From Streptomyces sp. R44 (GTDB lineage: Bacteria > Actinomycetota > Actinomycetes > Streptomycetales > Streptomycetaceae): a stretch of 64,000 nucleotides of DNA. Shown here in pieces: positions 35,348 through 43,739 of this stretch; position 1 is the stretch's first letter; the number at the start of each line of letters is the position of its first letter. The DNA is taken from NCBI RefSeq assembly GCF_041053105.1, contig NZ_CP163444.1, forward strand, positions 1,116,001 through 1,180,000. The letters are read 5' to 3'. The position numbers and the translations under genes are program-made. The notes under the pieces are model-generated. The model was given only the letters and a program-made list of their open reading frames with translations. It did not search any database and had not been told where the DNA came from.

Positions 35348-35433
35348 TGAGCGCTTGGGACGAGAGTGTGGAGAGGGCCGTGGGGGCTGTCAAGGATTCG
35401 GACAAGACTGTGCCGACGTTGACCTCACGGGGA

Positions 35434-35447
35434 TGTTTGCGCCAACA
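35434..35447. promoter_or_regulatory. Second LacI-type operator upstream of GH43 paralogue
   Basis: TGTTTGCGCCAACA, near-palindromic, exactly 100 bases from the site at 35334. A pair of sites could support looping. Confidence 0.5.
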
Positions 35448-35757
35448 TAGGGACGGCGCCCTCCTCCGTACGGGCCGCCTTCGGTGCCTTCCGGCGGCAG
35501 ATGGCGCGAGGGTGTCGGCATGGGTGTCGGACGACAGAACGCGGTCGCCCGATCACGGCCGGCTCGCCACCGGCCGCCCCGACACGGCGGCCCGCCCGCC
35601 GGGCATCACGACCTGAAGCCTTCTCCCCCTCCCGACCCTTCCGACTCTGCCGCGTCGGGCCCGCGAGAGCCCCTTCCGGCCACGTTCCCTCGCGCCCGGT
35701 CGGCATGACTCCCGTACCGTCCGCCCTCCTCCCCGGCCACGCCTCAGTGCTTCCTTC

Positions 35758-36840
35758 TCAGCGCTTCCGTCCGCGCGTGCGGGGGGCCGCCGTACTGTTC
35801 CGCTCCACCAACGCCGTCGCCACGAGGCGTACCCCCGTCACCGTCTCTCCCGCCAGCTCCTGCAGGACGGCGTCGACACACAGCGCTCCGACCTGGGCGA
35901 AGTCCTGGCGGACCGTGGTCAGGGGCGGGATGAAGGAGGCCGCCTCGGGGATGTCGTCGAATCCGACGACGCTGACGTCCTCGGGAACGCGCACACCGCG
36001 CTCGTGGAAGGCACGCAGCACACCGAGGGCCATCTGGTCGTTGGCCACGAACACCGCCGTGCAGGACTTCTCGTCGGCGAGCCTCAGGCCCGCCTCGTAC
36101 CCCGACTCGGGGGTCCAGTCCCCGCGCAGCACGGGGGGCACCGTGCGCCCTTCCTCGCGCAGTGCCGCCTCCCACGCCTCGGCACGACGGCCCGCGGCGA
36201 AGGACTCCTCGGGTCCTGCGACATGCCACACCGTGCCGTGGCCGAGGTCGAGCAGATGCCGCACGGCGGAGCGGGCGCCCTGCCGCTGATCCGTGTCCAC
36301 CACCGGGAAGCGCCCGGTGGCGTCCGAGTCCACCACGACCACCTTGACGTGCGGCGGCAGGGTGAGGGCAGCGGTGTCGAGCAGATGCACCTCCATGATC
36401 AGCACGACGGCGTCGACCGCCAGCTCGTCGAGCCGGGTGAACGCCCCCTTGACGTTCTCCTGGGTGGGGGCGTCGAGTGGGATCAGGGTGACCGCGTAGC
36501 CCGCGCGGGAGGCCGAGCTGGTGACCGCGTCCAGGGTTTTGACATTGCCCGTGGTGGTGAGCCCCCTGATGATGACGCCTATGGCTCGAAAGTCACCGCG
36601 CTTGAGAGCTCGCGCCGCGCTGTTGGGGCGGTATCCCAGCTCCTTCATCGCGGCGAGGACCTTCTCGCGGGTCGCCTCGACGACGGCCGCGTCACCGTTG
36701 GAGACGCGCGACACCGTCTGCGAGGAGACGCCCGCCCGCTGGGCGACGTCCGCCATGGAGACACGGCGCGGCCTGGCACGCGCCCCCCGCCGGCCTTCGT
36801 TCACGGCCGTCGGCCGGCCGGTCGCGTTCTGCTCGGTCAC
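35758..36840 (-). CDS. LacI family transcriptional regulator of the arabinogalactan locus
   Basis: LacI/GalR repressor, 360 residues, with a 30-residue basic N-terminal extension before the helix-turn-helix (SMADVAQRAGVSSQTVSRVSNGDAAV, about 28-53). A hinge (RPNSAARALKRGDFRAIGVI) and a sugar-sensor domain (FVANDQMALGVLRAFHERGVRVPEDVSVVGFDDIPEAASFIPPLTTV) follow. GTG 36840 is preceded by AGAGGGA five bases upstream; an ATG five codons earlier has no such site. It is divergent from the importer operon. A matching operator lies in the shared promoter at 36913, which suggests autoregulation and control of all TGTTTGCGTAAACA-type sites. Confidence 0.92.
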   Translation of the reverse strand: MTEQNATGRPTAVNEGRRGARARPRRVSMADVAQRAGVSSQTVSRVSNGDAAVVEATREKVLAAMKELGYRPNSAARALKRGDFRAIGVIIRGLTTTGNVKTLDAVTSSASRAGYAVTLIPLDAPTQENVKGAFTRLDELAVDAVVLIMEVHLLDTAALTLPPHVKVVVVDSDATGRFPVVDTDQRQGARSAVRHLLDLGHGTVWHVAGPEESFAAGRRAEAWEAALREEGRTVPPVLRGDWTPESGYEAGLRLADEKSCTAVFVANDQMALGVLRAFHERGVRVPEDVSVVGFDDIPEAASFIPPLTTVRQDFAQVGALCVDAVLQELAGETVTGVRLVATALVERNSTAAPRTRGRKR

Positions 36841-36912
36841 CCGATTCCCTCTCATTCGCTGTCAGTTCGTGCTTGACGCCCCCCAGCGGGAATGTCACCA
36901 TCACCTTACCGA

Positions 36913-36926
36913 TGATTGCGTAAACA
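36913..36926. promoter_or_regulatory. LacI-type operator in divergent lacI/importer promoter
   Basis: TGATTGCGTAAACA, 73 bases from the lacI start and 107 bases before the first permease ATG, within the 192-base divergent region. Confidence 0.6.
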
Positions 36927-37032
36927 TTACGTATCGGTTAGCTATTCGTGCAGAGGCGCCTTTCGGCCTTCGGCCCCACCACCTCGCTCCCCGCCTCCGG
37001 ACCGCTCGGTCACCGACGCTAGGACCCAACCC

Positions 37033-37959
37033 ATGACGCTCCTGTCGACGTCAGCACAGGCGGCTCCTCCGCCCCGCCGACAAGCCCGTTTCCGCCTCCG
37101 CAAGGAGGCCTTGGTGGGCTGGGGCTTCGCCGGCCCGTTCGTGGCGGTCTTCGGCCTCGTGTTCCTGGCACCGATCGGTTACGCCCTGTACCTGAGCCTG
37201 TTCCAGGACCGGCTCATCGGCGGCACCTCCTTCGTCGGCCTCGACAACTACGGCGAGGCGCTCACCGATCCCCGCTTCTGGGACGGACTGGTCCGCGTCG
37301 GGCTCTTCCTGCTGGTCCAGGTCCCCGTCATGCTCGGGATCGCCCTTCTCGCCGCGCTCGCGATCGACAGCGGCCGTCTGTACGGCAAGACCTTCTTCCG
37401 GGTCACGATCTTCCTGCCCTACGCCGTGCCCGCCGTCGTCGCAGGTCTGATCTGGGGCTTCATGTACGGCACGCAGTTCGGCCTGGTCGGCAACATCAAC
37501 GACGCGCTGGGCGTGTCGCTGCCCGACCCGCTCTCGCCGTCCCTGGTCCTGGCCTCCATCGGCAACATCGTGACCTGGGAGTTCGTCGGCTACAACATGC
37601 TGATCTTCTACTCCGCGCTCAAGGTCGTACCGCGCTCGCTCTACGAGGCGGCCGCCATCGACGGCGCCGGCGAGTGGCGGGTGGTGCGCTCGGTCAAGCT
37701 CCCGGCCATCCGCAGCGCGCTGGTCATCGCCACGATCTTCTCGATCATCGGCAGCTTCCAGCTCTTCAACGAGCCCAGCATCCTGCAGAAGCTCGCGCCG
37801 AACGCGATCACCAGCGACTTCACCCCCAACCTCTACACCTACTCGCTGTCCTTCTCGGGCCAGCAGCACAACTACGCGGCGACCGTGGCGATCGTGATGG
37901 GCGTCCTGACCGCGATCATCGCCTACGCGGTCCAGCTGCGCGGCATGCGGAAGGGCTGA
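37033..37959 (+). CDS. Carbohydrate ABC transporter permease, MalF type
   Basis: Membrane subunit of a CUT1 sugar importer, 308 residues, six helices, with the coupling loop SLYEAAAIDGAGEWRVVRSVKLPAIRSAL. The N-terminal 25 residues are basic and cytoplasmic. It starts the operon permease, permease, binding protein and is under the divergent LacI operator. No ATPase gene is present, so sharing of MsiK is inferred. The substrate is probably a galactose-containing oligosaccharide released by the secreted galactanases, since a GH35 gene follows the operon. Confidence 0.93.
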   Translation: MTLLSTSAQAAPPPRRQARFRLRKEALVGWGFAGPFVAVFGLVFLAPIGYALYLSLFQDRLIGGTSFVGLDNYGEALTDPRFWDGLVRVGLFLLVQVPVMLGIALLAALAIDSGRLYGKTFFRVTIFLPYAVPAVVAGLIWGFMYGTQFGLVGNINDALGVSLPDPLSPSLVLASIGNIVTWEFVGYNMLIFYSALKVVPRSLYEAAAIDGAGEWRVVRSVKLPAIRSALVIATIFSIIGSFQLFNEPSILQKLAPNAITSDFTPNLYTYSLSFSGQQHNYAATVAIVMGVLTAIIAYAVQLRGMRKG

Positions 37960-37963
37960 GCCG

Positions 37964-38944
37964 ATGACCACCTCCATGACCACCGCGTCCACCGAGCCCA
38001 CCCCGTCCCCCACCGGGCCGCGGGCCGCCGGCACCACCACCCCGCCCCGCGCCCGGACCGCCGCACCGACGCGCCGCAAGCGGCGTCCGCACACTCCGCT
38101 CAACCCGCGCCCCAGCATCCCGCTGACACTCGTCACCGGCCTGGTCCTCCTCTACACCCTCCTGCCGCTGGCCTGGCTGCTGATCAACGCCACCAAGGAC
38201 CAGAAGGGACTGCTCGACTCCTTCGGTCTGTGGTTCGCCGACGACACCCACTTCTGGGACAACATCTCCCGCACCCTCACCTACGACGACGGCGTCTTCG
38301 TCCGCTGGCTCCTCAACACCCTGCTGTACGTCGCCGCCGGCGCGGGCGGCGCCACGGTCCTCGCCGTCCTGGGCGGCTACGCCCTGGCCAAGTACGACTT
38401 CCCCGGCCGCAAGGCGGTCTTCGCGGTGGTCATCGGCGCCGTGGCCGTCCCCGGCACCGCCCTGGCCGTCCCCACCTTCCTGATGTTCAGCAACATGGGA
38501 CTGACCAACACCCCCTGGGCCGTCATCATCCCCTCCCTGGTCTCCCCCTTCGGCCTCTACCTCATGTGGGTCTTCGCCGCCGAGGCCGTCCCCACCGAAC
38601 TCCTGGAGGCCGCGCGCATCGACGGCTCCGGGGAGGTGCGCACCTTCTTCACCATCGCACTGCCGCTCCTGGTGCCGGGCACCGTCACCGTCCTGCTGTT
38701 CTCCATGGTCGCGACCTGGAACAACTACTTCCTGCCGCTGATCATGATCAAGGACCCCGACTGGTACCCGCTGACCCTCGGGCTCAACGCCTGGAACGCC
38801 CAGGCCCAGACCGCCGGCGGCGAGGCCGTCTTCGACCTCATCATCACCGGTTCCCTGCTCACGATCGTCCCGATCGTGGCCGTCTTCCTGCTGCTCCAGC
38901 GGTACTGGCAGTCCGGCCTGGCCGCCGGCAGCGTCAAGGAATGA
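37964..38944 (+). CDS. Carbohydrate ABC transporter permease, MalG type
   Basis: Partner permease, 326 residues, starting four bases after the MalF-type stop. An unusually long Pro/Thr/Arg-rich cytoplasmic N-terminus of about 50 residues precedes six helices. The coupling loop is ELLEAARIDGSGEVRTFFTIALPLLVPG, and the C-terminus ends SGLAAGSVKE, typical of the family. Functionally inseparable from the preceding permease. Confidence 0.93.
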   Translation: MTTSMTTASTEPTPSPTGPRAAGTTTPPRARTAAPTRRKRRPHTPLNPRPSIPLTLVTGLVLLYTLLPLAWLLINATKDQKGLLDSFGLWFADDTHFWDNISRTLTYDDGVFVRWLLNTLLYVAAGAGGATVLAVLGGYALAKYDFPGRKAVFAVVIGAVAVPGTALAVPTFLMFSNMGLTNTPWAVIIPSLVSPFGLYLMWVFAAEAVPTELLEAARIDGSGEVRTFFTIALPLLVPGTVTVLLFSMVATWNNYFLPLIMIKDPDWYPLTLGLNAWNAQAQTAGGEAVFDLIITGSLLTIVPIVAVFLLLQRYWQSGLAAGSVKE

Positions 38945-39014
38945 CCAAGCCTCCCCGATCCGCCCCCTCCCGGAAGTTTCCTCACACCCGCACCCTCGAC
39001 CAGGAGCACCTCCC

Positions 39015-40355
39015 ATGCGTACGCACACCACCCGCAGACTGCTCGGCGCACTCTCCGTCCTCGCCACCCTCACGCTGACCGCCACGGCCTGTGGCTCCGA
39101 CGCCTCGGACACGGGGGCCGGCGACAGCGGTCCGAAGGACATCAACGCCGCGCTGGAGAAGGGCGGAAAGGTCACGGTGTGGGCCTGGGAGCCCACGCTG
39201 AAGAAGGCGGCGGAGGACTTCGAGAAGAAGTACCCCAAGGTCGACATCGAGCTGGTCAACGCGGGCACCGGCGACAAGCAGTACACCGCCCTGCAGAACG
39301 CCATAGCGGCCGGCTCCGGCGCCCCCGACGTGGCCCAGGTCGAGTACTACGCGCTCGGCCAGTTCACCATCGCCAAGTCCGTCGAGGACCTCTCCCCCTA
39401 CGGCGCCCAGAGGTACGGCACGAGCTTCACCAGCGGCCCGTGGAACGCGGTCACCGAGGACAAGGCGATCTACGCGCTGCCCATGGACTCCGGCCCGATG
39501 GCGTTCTTCTACAACAAGAAGGTCTTCGACAAGCACCACATCAAGGTGCCGACCACCTGGGACGAGTACGTGGAGGCCGCCCGCACCCTGCACAAGGCCG
39601 ACCCCAAGATCTTCATCACCAACGACACCGGCGACGCCGGCGCCACCACCAGCTTCATCTGGCAGGCCGGCGGGCGTCCTTACCAGACCGACGGCACGAA
39701 CGTCACCATCAACTTCGGCGACGAGGGCACCCAGAAGTACGCCGCCACCTGGCAGAAGCTCCTCGACGAGAAGCTCGTCGCGCCCGTCAGCTCCTGGAGC
39801 GACGCCTGGTACAAGGGCCTGGCCGACGGCTCCATCGCCACCCTCTCCATCGGCGCCTGGATGCCCGCCAACCTCACCTCCGGTGTCGCCTCCGCCTCCG
39901 GCGACTGGCGGGTCGCCCCGCTCCCGCAGTGGACGAAGGGCGACAAGGTCAGCGCCGAGAACGGCGGCAGCTCCCTCGCCGTCCCGAAGGCCGCGAAGAA
40001 CAAGGAACTCGCGTACGCCTTCACCGAGTTCGCCACCACCGGCGCCGGAGCCAGCGCCCGCGTCGCCCAGGGCTCGTTCCCCGCGACCCGCGCCGACCTG
40101 GAGTCCAAGGCGTTCCTCGACACCAAGTTCCCCTACTTCGGCGGTCAGCAGGCCAACCAGATCTTCGCCGAATCCGCCCGCAACGTCGGCGCCGACTGGT
40201 CCTACCTGCCCTTCCAGGTGTACGCGAACTCCATCTTCAACGACACCGTCGGCAAGGCCTACGTCTCCTCGACCAAGCTCACCGACGGCCTGAAGGCCTG
40301 GCAGGACGCCAGCGTCAAGTACGGCAAGGACCAGGGCTTCACCGTCAACAAGTGA
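39015..40355 (+). CDS. Sugar ABC transporter substrate-binding lipoprotein
   Basis: Family 1 solute-binding lipoprotein, 446 residues. The signal peptide ends in the lipobox LTATAC. The mature part includes VTVWAWEPTLKKAAEDFEKKYPKVDIELVNAGTGDKQYTALQNAIAAGSGAPDVAQVE, a classic first lobe. AGGAG lies eight bases before the ATG. It completes the importer operon and is followed by a hairpin. The ligand is probably galacto-oligosaccharide, by context. Confidence 0.93.
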   Translation: MRTHTTRRLLGALSVLATLTLTATACGSDASDTGAGDSGPKDINAALEKGGKVTVWAWEPTLKKAAEDFEKKYPKVDIELVNAGTGDKQYTALQNAIAAGSGAPDVAQVEYYALGQFTIAKSVEDLSPYGAQRYGTSFTSGPWNAVTEDKAIYALPMDSGPMAFFYNKKVFDKHHIKVPTTWDEYVEAARTLHKADPKIFITNDTGDAGATTSFIWQAGGRPYQTDGTNVTINFGDEGTQKYAATWQKLLDEKLVAPVSSWSDAWYKGLADGSIATLSIGAWMPANLTSGVASASGDWRVAPLPQWTKGDKVSAENGGSSLAVPKAAKNKELAYAFTEFATTGAGASARVAQGSFPATRADLESKAFLDTKFPYFGGQQANQIFAESARNVGADWSYLPFQVYANSIFNDTVGKAYVSSTKLTDGLKAWQDASVKYGKDQGFTVNK

Positions 40356-40360
40356 CCCGG

Positions 40361-40406
40361 GCGAGACGGGGGCGCAGCCGCATCGCGACTTCGCCCCCGT
40401 TCGCCT
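40361..40406 (+). terminator. Hairpin after the importer operon
   Basis: GGCGAGACGGGGGCG pairs with CGCCCCCGTTCGCC with one bulged base, starting five bases after the stop. With the operator at 40433, it makes the GH35 gene its own transcription unit. Confidence 0.7.
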
Positions 40407-40432
40407 GTGGAAAGGGCTTGCCACGCCTCTCG

Positions 40433-40446
40433 TGTTTGCGTAAACA
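40433..40446. promoter_or_regulatory. LacI-type operator upstream of GH35
   Basis: TGTTTGCGTAAACA, the most symmetric copy in the window (TGTTTgCGtAAACA), 51 bases before the GH35 start. Confidence 0.65.
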
Positions 40447-40497
40447 TGGAGGCGTCCCGGCCCCGCACGACCCCTCACCTACAGGAGCACACAGCGC

Positions 40498-42249
40498 ATG
40501 CCCGATCTCCAGACAGACAAGGCCGGATTCCTGCTCGACGGCCAGCCCTTCCGTTTCCTGTCCGGCGGGCTGCACTACTTCCGGGTCCACCCCGAGCAGT
40601 GGCAGGACCGGCTCCGCAAGGCCCGGCTCATGGGCCTCAACACCGTCGAGACCTACGTCCCCTGGAACCTGCACCAGCCGCGCCCCGACCGCTTCCTGAT
40701 GGACGGCGGGCTCGACCTCCCCCGCTTCCTCGACCTCGCCGCCGCCGAGGGGCTGCACGTCCTGCTGCGGCCCGGCCCGTACATCTGCGCGGAGTGGGAG
40801 GGAGGTGGTCTGCCCTCGTGGCTGCTCACCGAGCCCGACATCCAGCTGCGCACCCGCGACCCCCGGTTCCTGGCGGCGGTGGACGACTTCTTCGACCGCC
40901 TGCTCACCCCGCTCCGGCCGTACCTCGCCTCACAGGGCGGTCCGATCCTGGCCGTGCAGGTGGAGAACGAGTACGGGGCCTACGGCGACGACACCGCCTA
41001 TCTGGAGCACATCGCCGGCTCGCTGCGCGCCTGCGGGGTCGACGTTCCCCTCTTCACCTGCGACCAGCCGGTGGATCTGGAGCGGGGCGCTCTGCCCGGC
41101 GTCCTCGCCACCGCCAACTTCGGCAGCCGCTCGGCCGACCATCTGACCGCGCTGCGCGCGCAGCGCCCCGAGGGGCCGCTGATGACGACGGAGTTCTGGA
41201 TCGGCTGGTTCGACCGCTGGGGCGCCCGCCATGTGGTCCGCGACGCCGAGGACGCCGCCCGCGAGCTCGACGAAGTCCTCGCCACCGGCGCCTCGGTCAA
41301 CTTCTACATGTTCCACGGCGGTACGAACTTCGGTTTCACCAACGGCGCCAACGACAAGCACACCTACCGCCCCACCGTCACCTCGTACGACTACGACGCA
41401 CCGCTCGACGAGGCCGGCGACCCGACGGAGAAGTACCACGCCTTCCGCGACATCATCGCCAAGTACGCGCCGGTGCCGAGCGACCCCGCCCCTGCCCCGG
41501 GGGCCAAACTGGCGGTCTCCGCGGTCGCGCTGACGGAGAGCGCCGGGCTGCTGCCGAGCGCGGCCGCGCTGGCACCGCGGATCGACTCCCGGCGTCCGCT
41601 GACCATGGAGGAGCTGGAGCAGGACTTCGGCTTCGTCCTCTACGAGACCACGCTGCCGCTGCGCGGCCCCGCTCTGCTGGAGATCGAACACGTCCGTGAC
41701 CGTGCTCAGGTCTTCGTCGACGGCCAGCCGGTCGGCGTCCTGGAGCGGGAGAACCACGAGCACGCCCTCGCCTTCACGGTTCCCCGGGCCGGCGGGGTGC
41801 TCTCGATCCTGGTGGAGAACCAGGGCCGGGTGAACTACGGCCAGGGCATCCACGACCGCAAGGGCCTGCTCGGAAAGGTCCTCCTGGACGGCGCCGAGCC
41901 GACGGCCTGGACGAACCGGCCGCTCCCGCTCACCGCACTGGAGGACGTGCCCTTCACGACCACCACGACGACTCCCGTGGGCCCGGCCTTCCACCGGGGC
42001 ACCTTCGAGGTCACCGAGGCGGCCGACACCTTCCTGCACCTCGACGGCTGGACCAAGGGGAACGCCTGGGTCAACGGCTTCCCGCTCGGCCGTTACTGGT
42101 CCCGCGGCCCTCAGAAGTCGCTGTACGTCCCGGCTCCGGTCCTGCGCGCCGGTACGAACGAGATCATCGTCCTGGAACTCCACGCGGGCCCCCGGGGCCG
42201 TACCGTCGACTTCCGCGACACCCCCGACCTCGGCCCCACCGAGGAGTAG
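40498..42249 (+). CDS. GH35 beta-galactosidase, cytoplasmic
   Basis: Retaining beta-galactosidase, 583 residues, without signal peptide, so it acts on imported oligosaccharides. Barrel with GLHYFRVHPEQWQDRLRKARLMGLNTVETYVPWNLH near 22-57, acid/base Glu158 in VENEYGAYGDD and nucleophile Glu232 in TEFWIGWFDRWG. FYMFHGGTNFGF near 270 shapes the active site. Two jelly-roll domains follow (about 380-583). The length is typical of short bacterial GH35. AGGAG lies ten bases before the ATG. It completes the arabinogalactan route: outside cleavage by GH43/GH30, import, then galactose release inside. Confidence 0.93.
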   Translation: MPDLQTDKAGFLLDGQPFRFLSGGLHYFRVHPEQWQDRLRKARLMGLNTVETYVPWNLHQPRPDRFLMDGGLDLPRFLDLAAAEGLHVLLRPGPYICAEWEGGGLPSWLLTEPDIQLRTRDPRFLAAVDDFFDRLLTPLRPYLASQGGPILAVQVENEYGAYGDDTAYLEHIAGSLRACGVDVPLFTCDQPVDLERGALPGVLATANFGSRSADHLTALRAQRPEGPLMTTEFWIGWFDRWGARHVVRDAEDAARELDEVLATGASVNFYMFHGGTNFGFTNGANDKHTYRPTVTSYDYDAPLDEAGDPTEKYHAFRDIIAKYAPVPSDPAPAPGAKLAVSAVALTESAGLLPSAAALAPRIDSRRPLTMEELEQDFGFVLYETTLPLRGPALLEIEHVRDRAQVFVDGQPVGVLERENHEHALAFTVPRAGGVLSILVENQGRVNYGQGIHDRKGLLGKVLLDGAEPTAWTNRPLPLTALEDVPFTTTTTTPVGPAFHRGTFEVTEAADTFLHLDGWTKGNAWVNGFPLGRYWSRGPQKSLYVPAPVLRAGTNEIIVLELHAGPRGRTVDFRDTPDLGPTEE

Positions 42250-42257
42250 GAACACCC

Positions 42258-42312
42258 GGCGACGGGCCGGGCTCGGGAGCGTCCCCCACGCATCCGAGCC
42301 CGGCCCGTCGCC
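42258..42312 (+). terminator. Terminator after GH35
   Basis: Perfect 19-bp inverted repeat (GGCGACGGGCCGGGCTCGG and complement) with a 17-base loop, eight bases after the stop. Confidence 0.9.
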
Positions 42313-42342
42313 CCGCGCTTTCGCGCCGCACCCGCGCCCCGG

Positions 42343-42369
42343 CTCCCCTCTCCTCTCCTCTCCTCTCCG
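42343..42369. repeat. Short CTCTC tandem repeat in intergenic gap
   Basis: About five tandem copies of a five-base pyrimidine unit. The surrounding gap 42313-42666 separates convergent operons; I see no gene or other signal in it. Confidence 0.6.
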
Positions 42370-42666
42370 CCCCGCCCCGCCCTCCCACCCCGGGAGGGCT
42401 TTTGTCGTCTCCGCGACTTCGTGCGGACAGGTACGCCGGGCCCGGCGGGCCGTGAAGGCCGTGCCGGCCGGACGGCGTCGTTCCCATGTCCCGCGGCAGC
42501 GTCGTCCGGCGGGAAGCAGGCCTGGGCGGCGTGGACGGCAGGCGCCGCCGGTGCCCCGGCGCGGTCGGCCGGAGGGCGGCACCCCGGGGCCGTGCAGTCC
42601 ACCACGCGGGGCCGGGAGGCGCCGCGAAGACCCCACCGTCCGCCGACCGGGTCGCCGGTACGCCGA

Positions 42667-42696
42667 GAGGCCCGCTCCCCTCGGGGGGCGGGCCTC
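42667..42696 (-). terminator. Terminator after the ribose-type importer operon
   Basis: GAGGCCCGC and its complement flank an inner CCCC/GGGG pairing, giving a long GC-rich stem 14 bases beyond the permease stop at 42711. Confidence 0.82.
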
Positions 42697-42710
42697 GTCC
42701 GTGTGTCCGG

Positions 42711-43739
42711 TCAGTGCGGAAGTCCGACCGCGCGTTCACCGTTGCGGCGCTGCTGGATCACGACGGCGGCCACGAGCAGGGCGCCCTGGGCGACGTTCTG
42801 CCAGAAGGTGTTGATGCCCTGGACCGTGAGGCCGTTCTCCAGAGCGCCCAGCAGGGCGACGGCGAGGAGCGTGCCGCCGACGCCTCCCTTGCCGCCCTTG
42901 AGGGCGCAGCCGCCGAGGGCGGCGGCGGTGATGGCCTTGAGTTCAAGACCCTCACTGCCGGAGACGGGCTGGCCGGAGCCGGTACGGGCGGTGAGCAGGA
43001 TGCCGGCGACGGCGGCGACGACGCCGATGAGGGCGTAGACGGCGACGAGGTACTTGTTGATGTTGATGCCGGCGAGGCGGGCGGCGGTGTCGTTGCCGCC
43101 GATCGCGTAGAGGTTGCGGCCGATGTCCGTGTACTTGAGCATCACGTGCACGGCGATCGCGACGACGATGAGGATCCAGATCATCACCGGCAGGCCGGCG
43201 ATCTTTCCGCGGCCGAGGAACACGAAGACCGGGTCGTTGAGGACGTATCCCTGCGCGCGGCCGTCGGAGACCAGCTGGGCGACGCCCTTGTACGCGGCGA
43301 GCCCGGCGAGGGTGGCGATGGTCGGGTTGACCCGTCCGTAGACGATCGCCACACCGTTCACGATGCCGACGAGCACGCCGACGACGAGTGCGGCACCCAT
43401 GCCGAGGAAGGGGTTGGAGCCGGCCGAGGTGAAGGCCATCGCGCTGACCACGGAGGCCAGGCCCGCCTGCGAGCCGACCGAGATGTCGAGGCCGCCGCAG
43501 ATGATGACGACGGTCTGGACGATGGCGAGGAGGCCGGTGATCGTCACGGCTTCGCCGACGACCTGGATGTTGGACCAGCTCAGGTAGTTCTCGTTGAGGG
43601 CGCCGAACAGCCCGAGGACCACGACGAGCGCACCGATGAGGCTGAGGTTCTGCCCGCCGAGGGCGGCCAGCGGCGATCGCTTGCGGGCCGTTGCCGGTGC
43701 CTTCTCGGACTCGGCCGGGGAGGTGGTCGCGGTGGTCAT
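42711..43739 (-). CDS. Sugar ABC transporter permease, RbsC type
   Basis: Single homodimeric permease of a CUT2 importer, 342 residues with about nine to ten membrane helices. Family sequences: ITGLLAIVQTVVIICGGLDISVGS near 75-98, GVLVGIVNGVAIVYGRVNPTIATLAGL near 130-156, and the C-terminal QNVAQGALLVAAVVIQQRR. The start ATG overlaps the ATPase stop as ATGA. It works with the RbsA-type ATPase and binding protein encoded upstream. Such systems take up monosaccharides (ribose, xylose, arabinose, galactose); which one cannot be read from the sequence. Confidence 0.92.
   Translation of the reverse strand: MTTATTSPAESEKAPATARKRSPLAALGGQNLSLIGALVVVLGLFGALNENYLSWSNIQVVGEAVTITGLLAIVQTVVIICGGLDISVGSQAGLASVVSAMAFTSAGSNPFLGMGAALVVGVLVGIVNGVAIVYGRVNPTIATLAGLAAYKGVAQLVSDGRAQGYVLNDPVFVFLGRGKIAGLPVMIWILIVVAIAVHVMLKYTDIGRNLYAIGGNDTAARLAGININKYLVAVYALIGVVAAVAGILLTARTGSGQPVSGSEGLELKAITAAALGGCALKGGKGGVGGTLLAVALLGALENGLTVQGINTFWQNVAQGALLVAAVVIQQRRNGERAVGLPH

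Noticed and set aside
42343..42369. CTCTC tandem repeat as CRISPR or regulatory repeat
   Set aside because: Too short, no spacers, lies in a gap between convergent operons; probably simple-sequence slippage.
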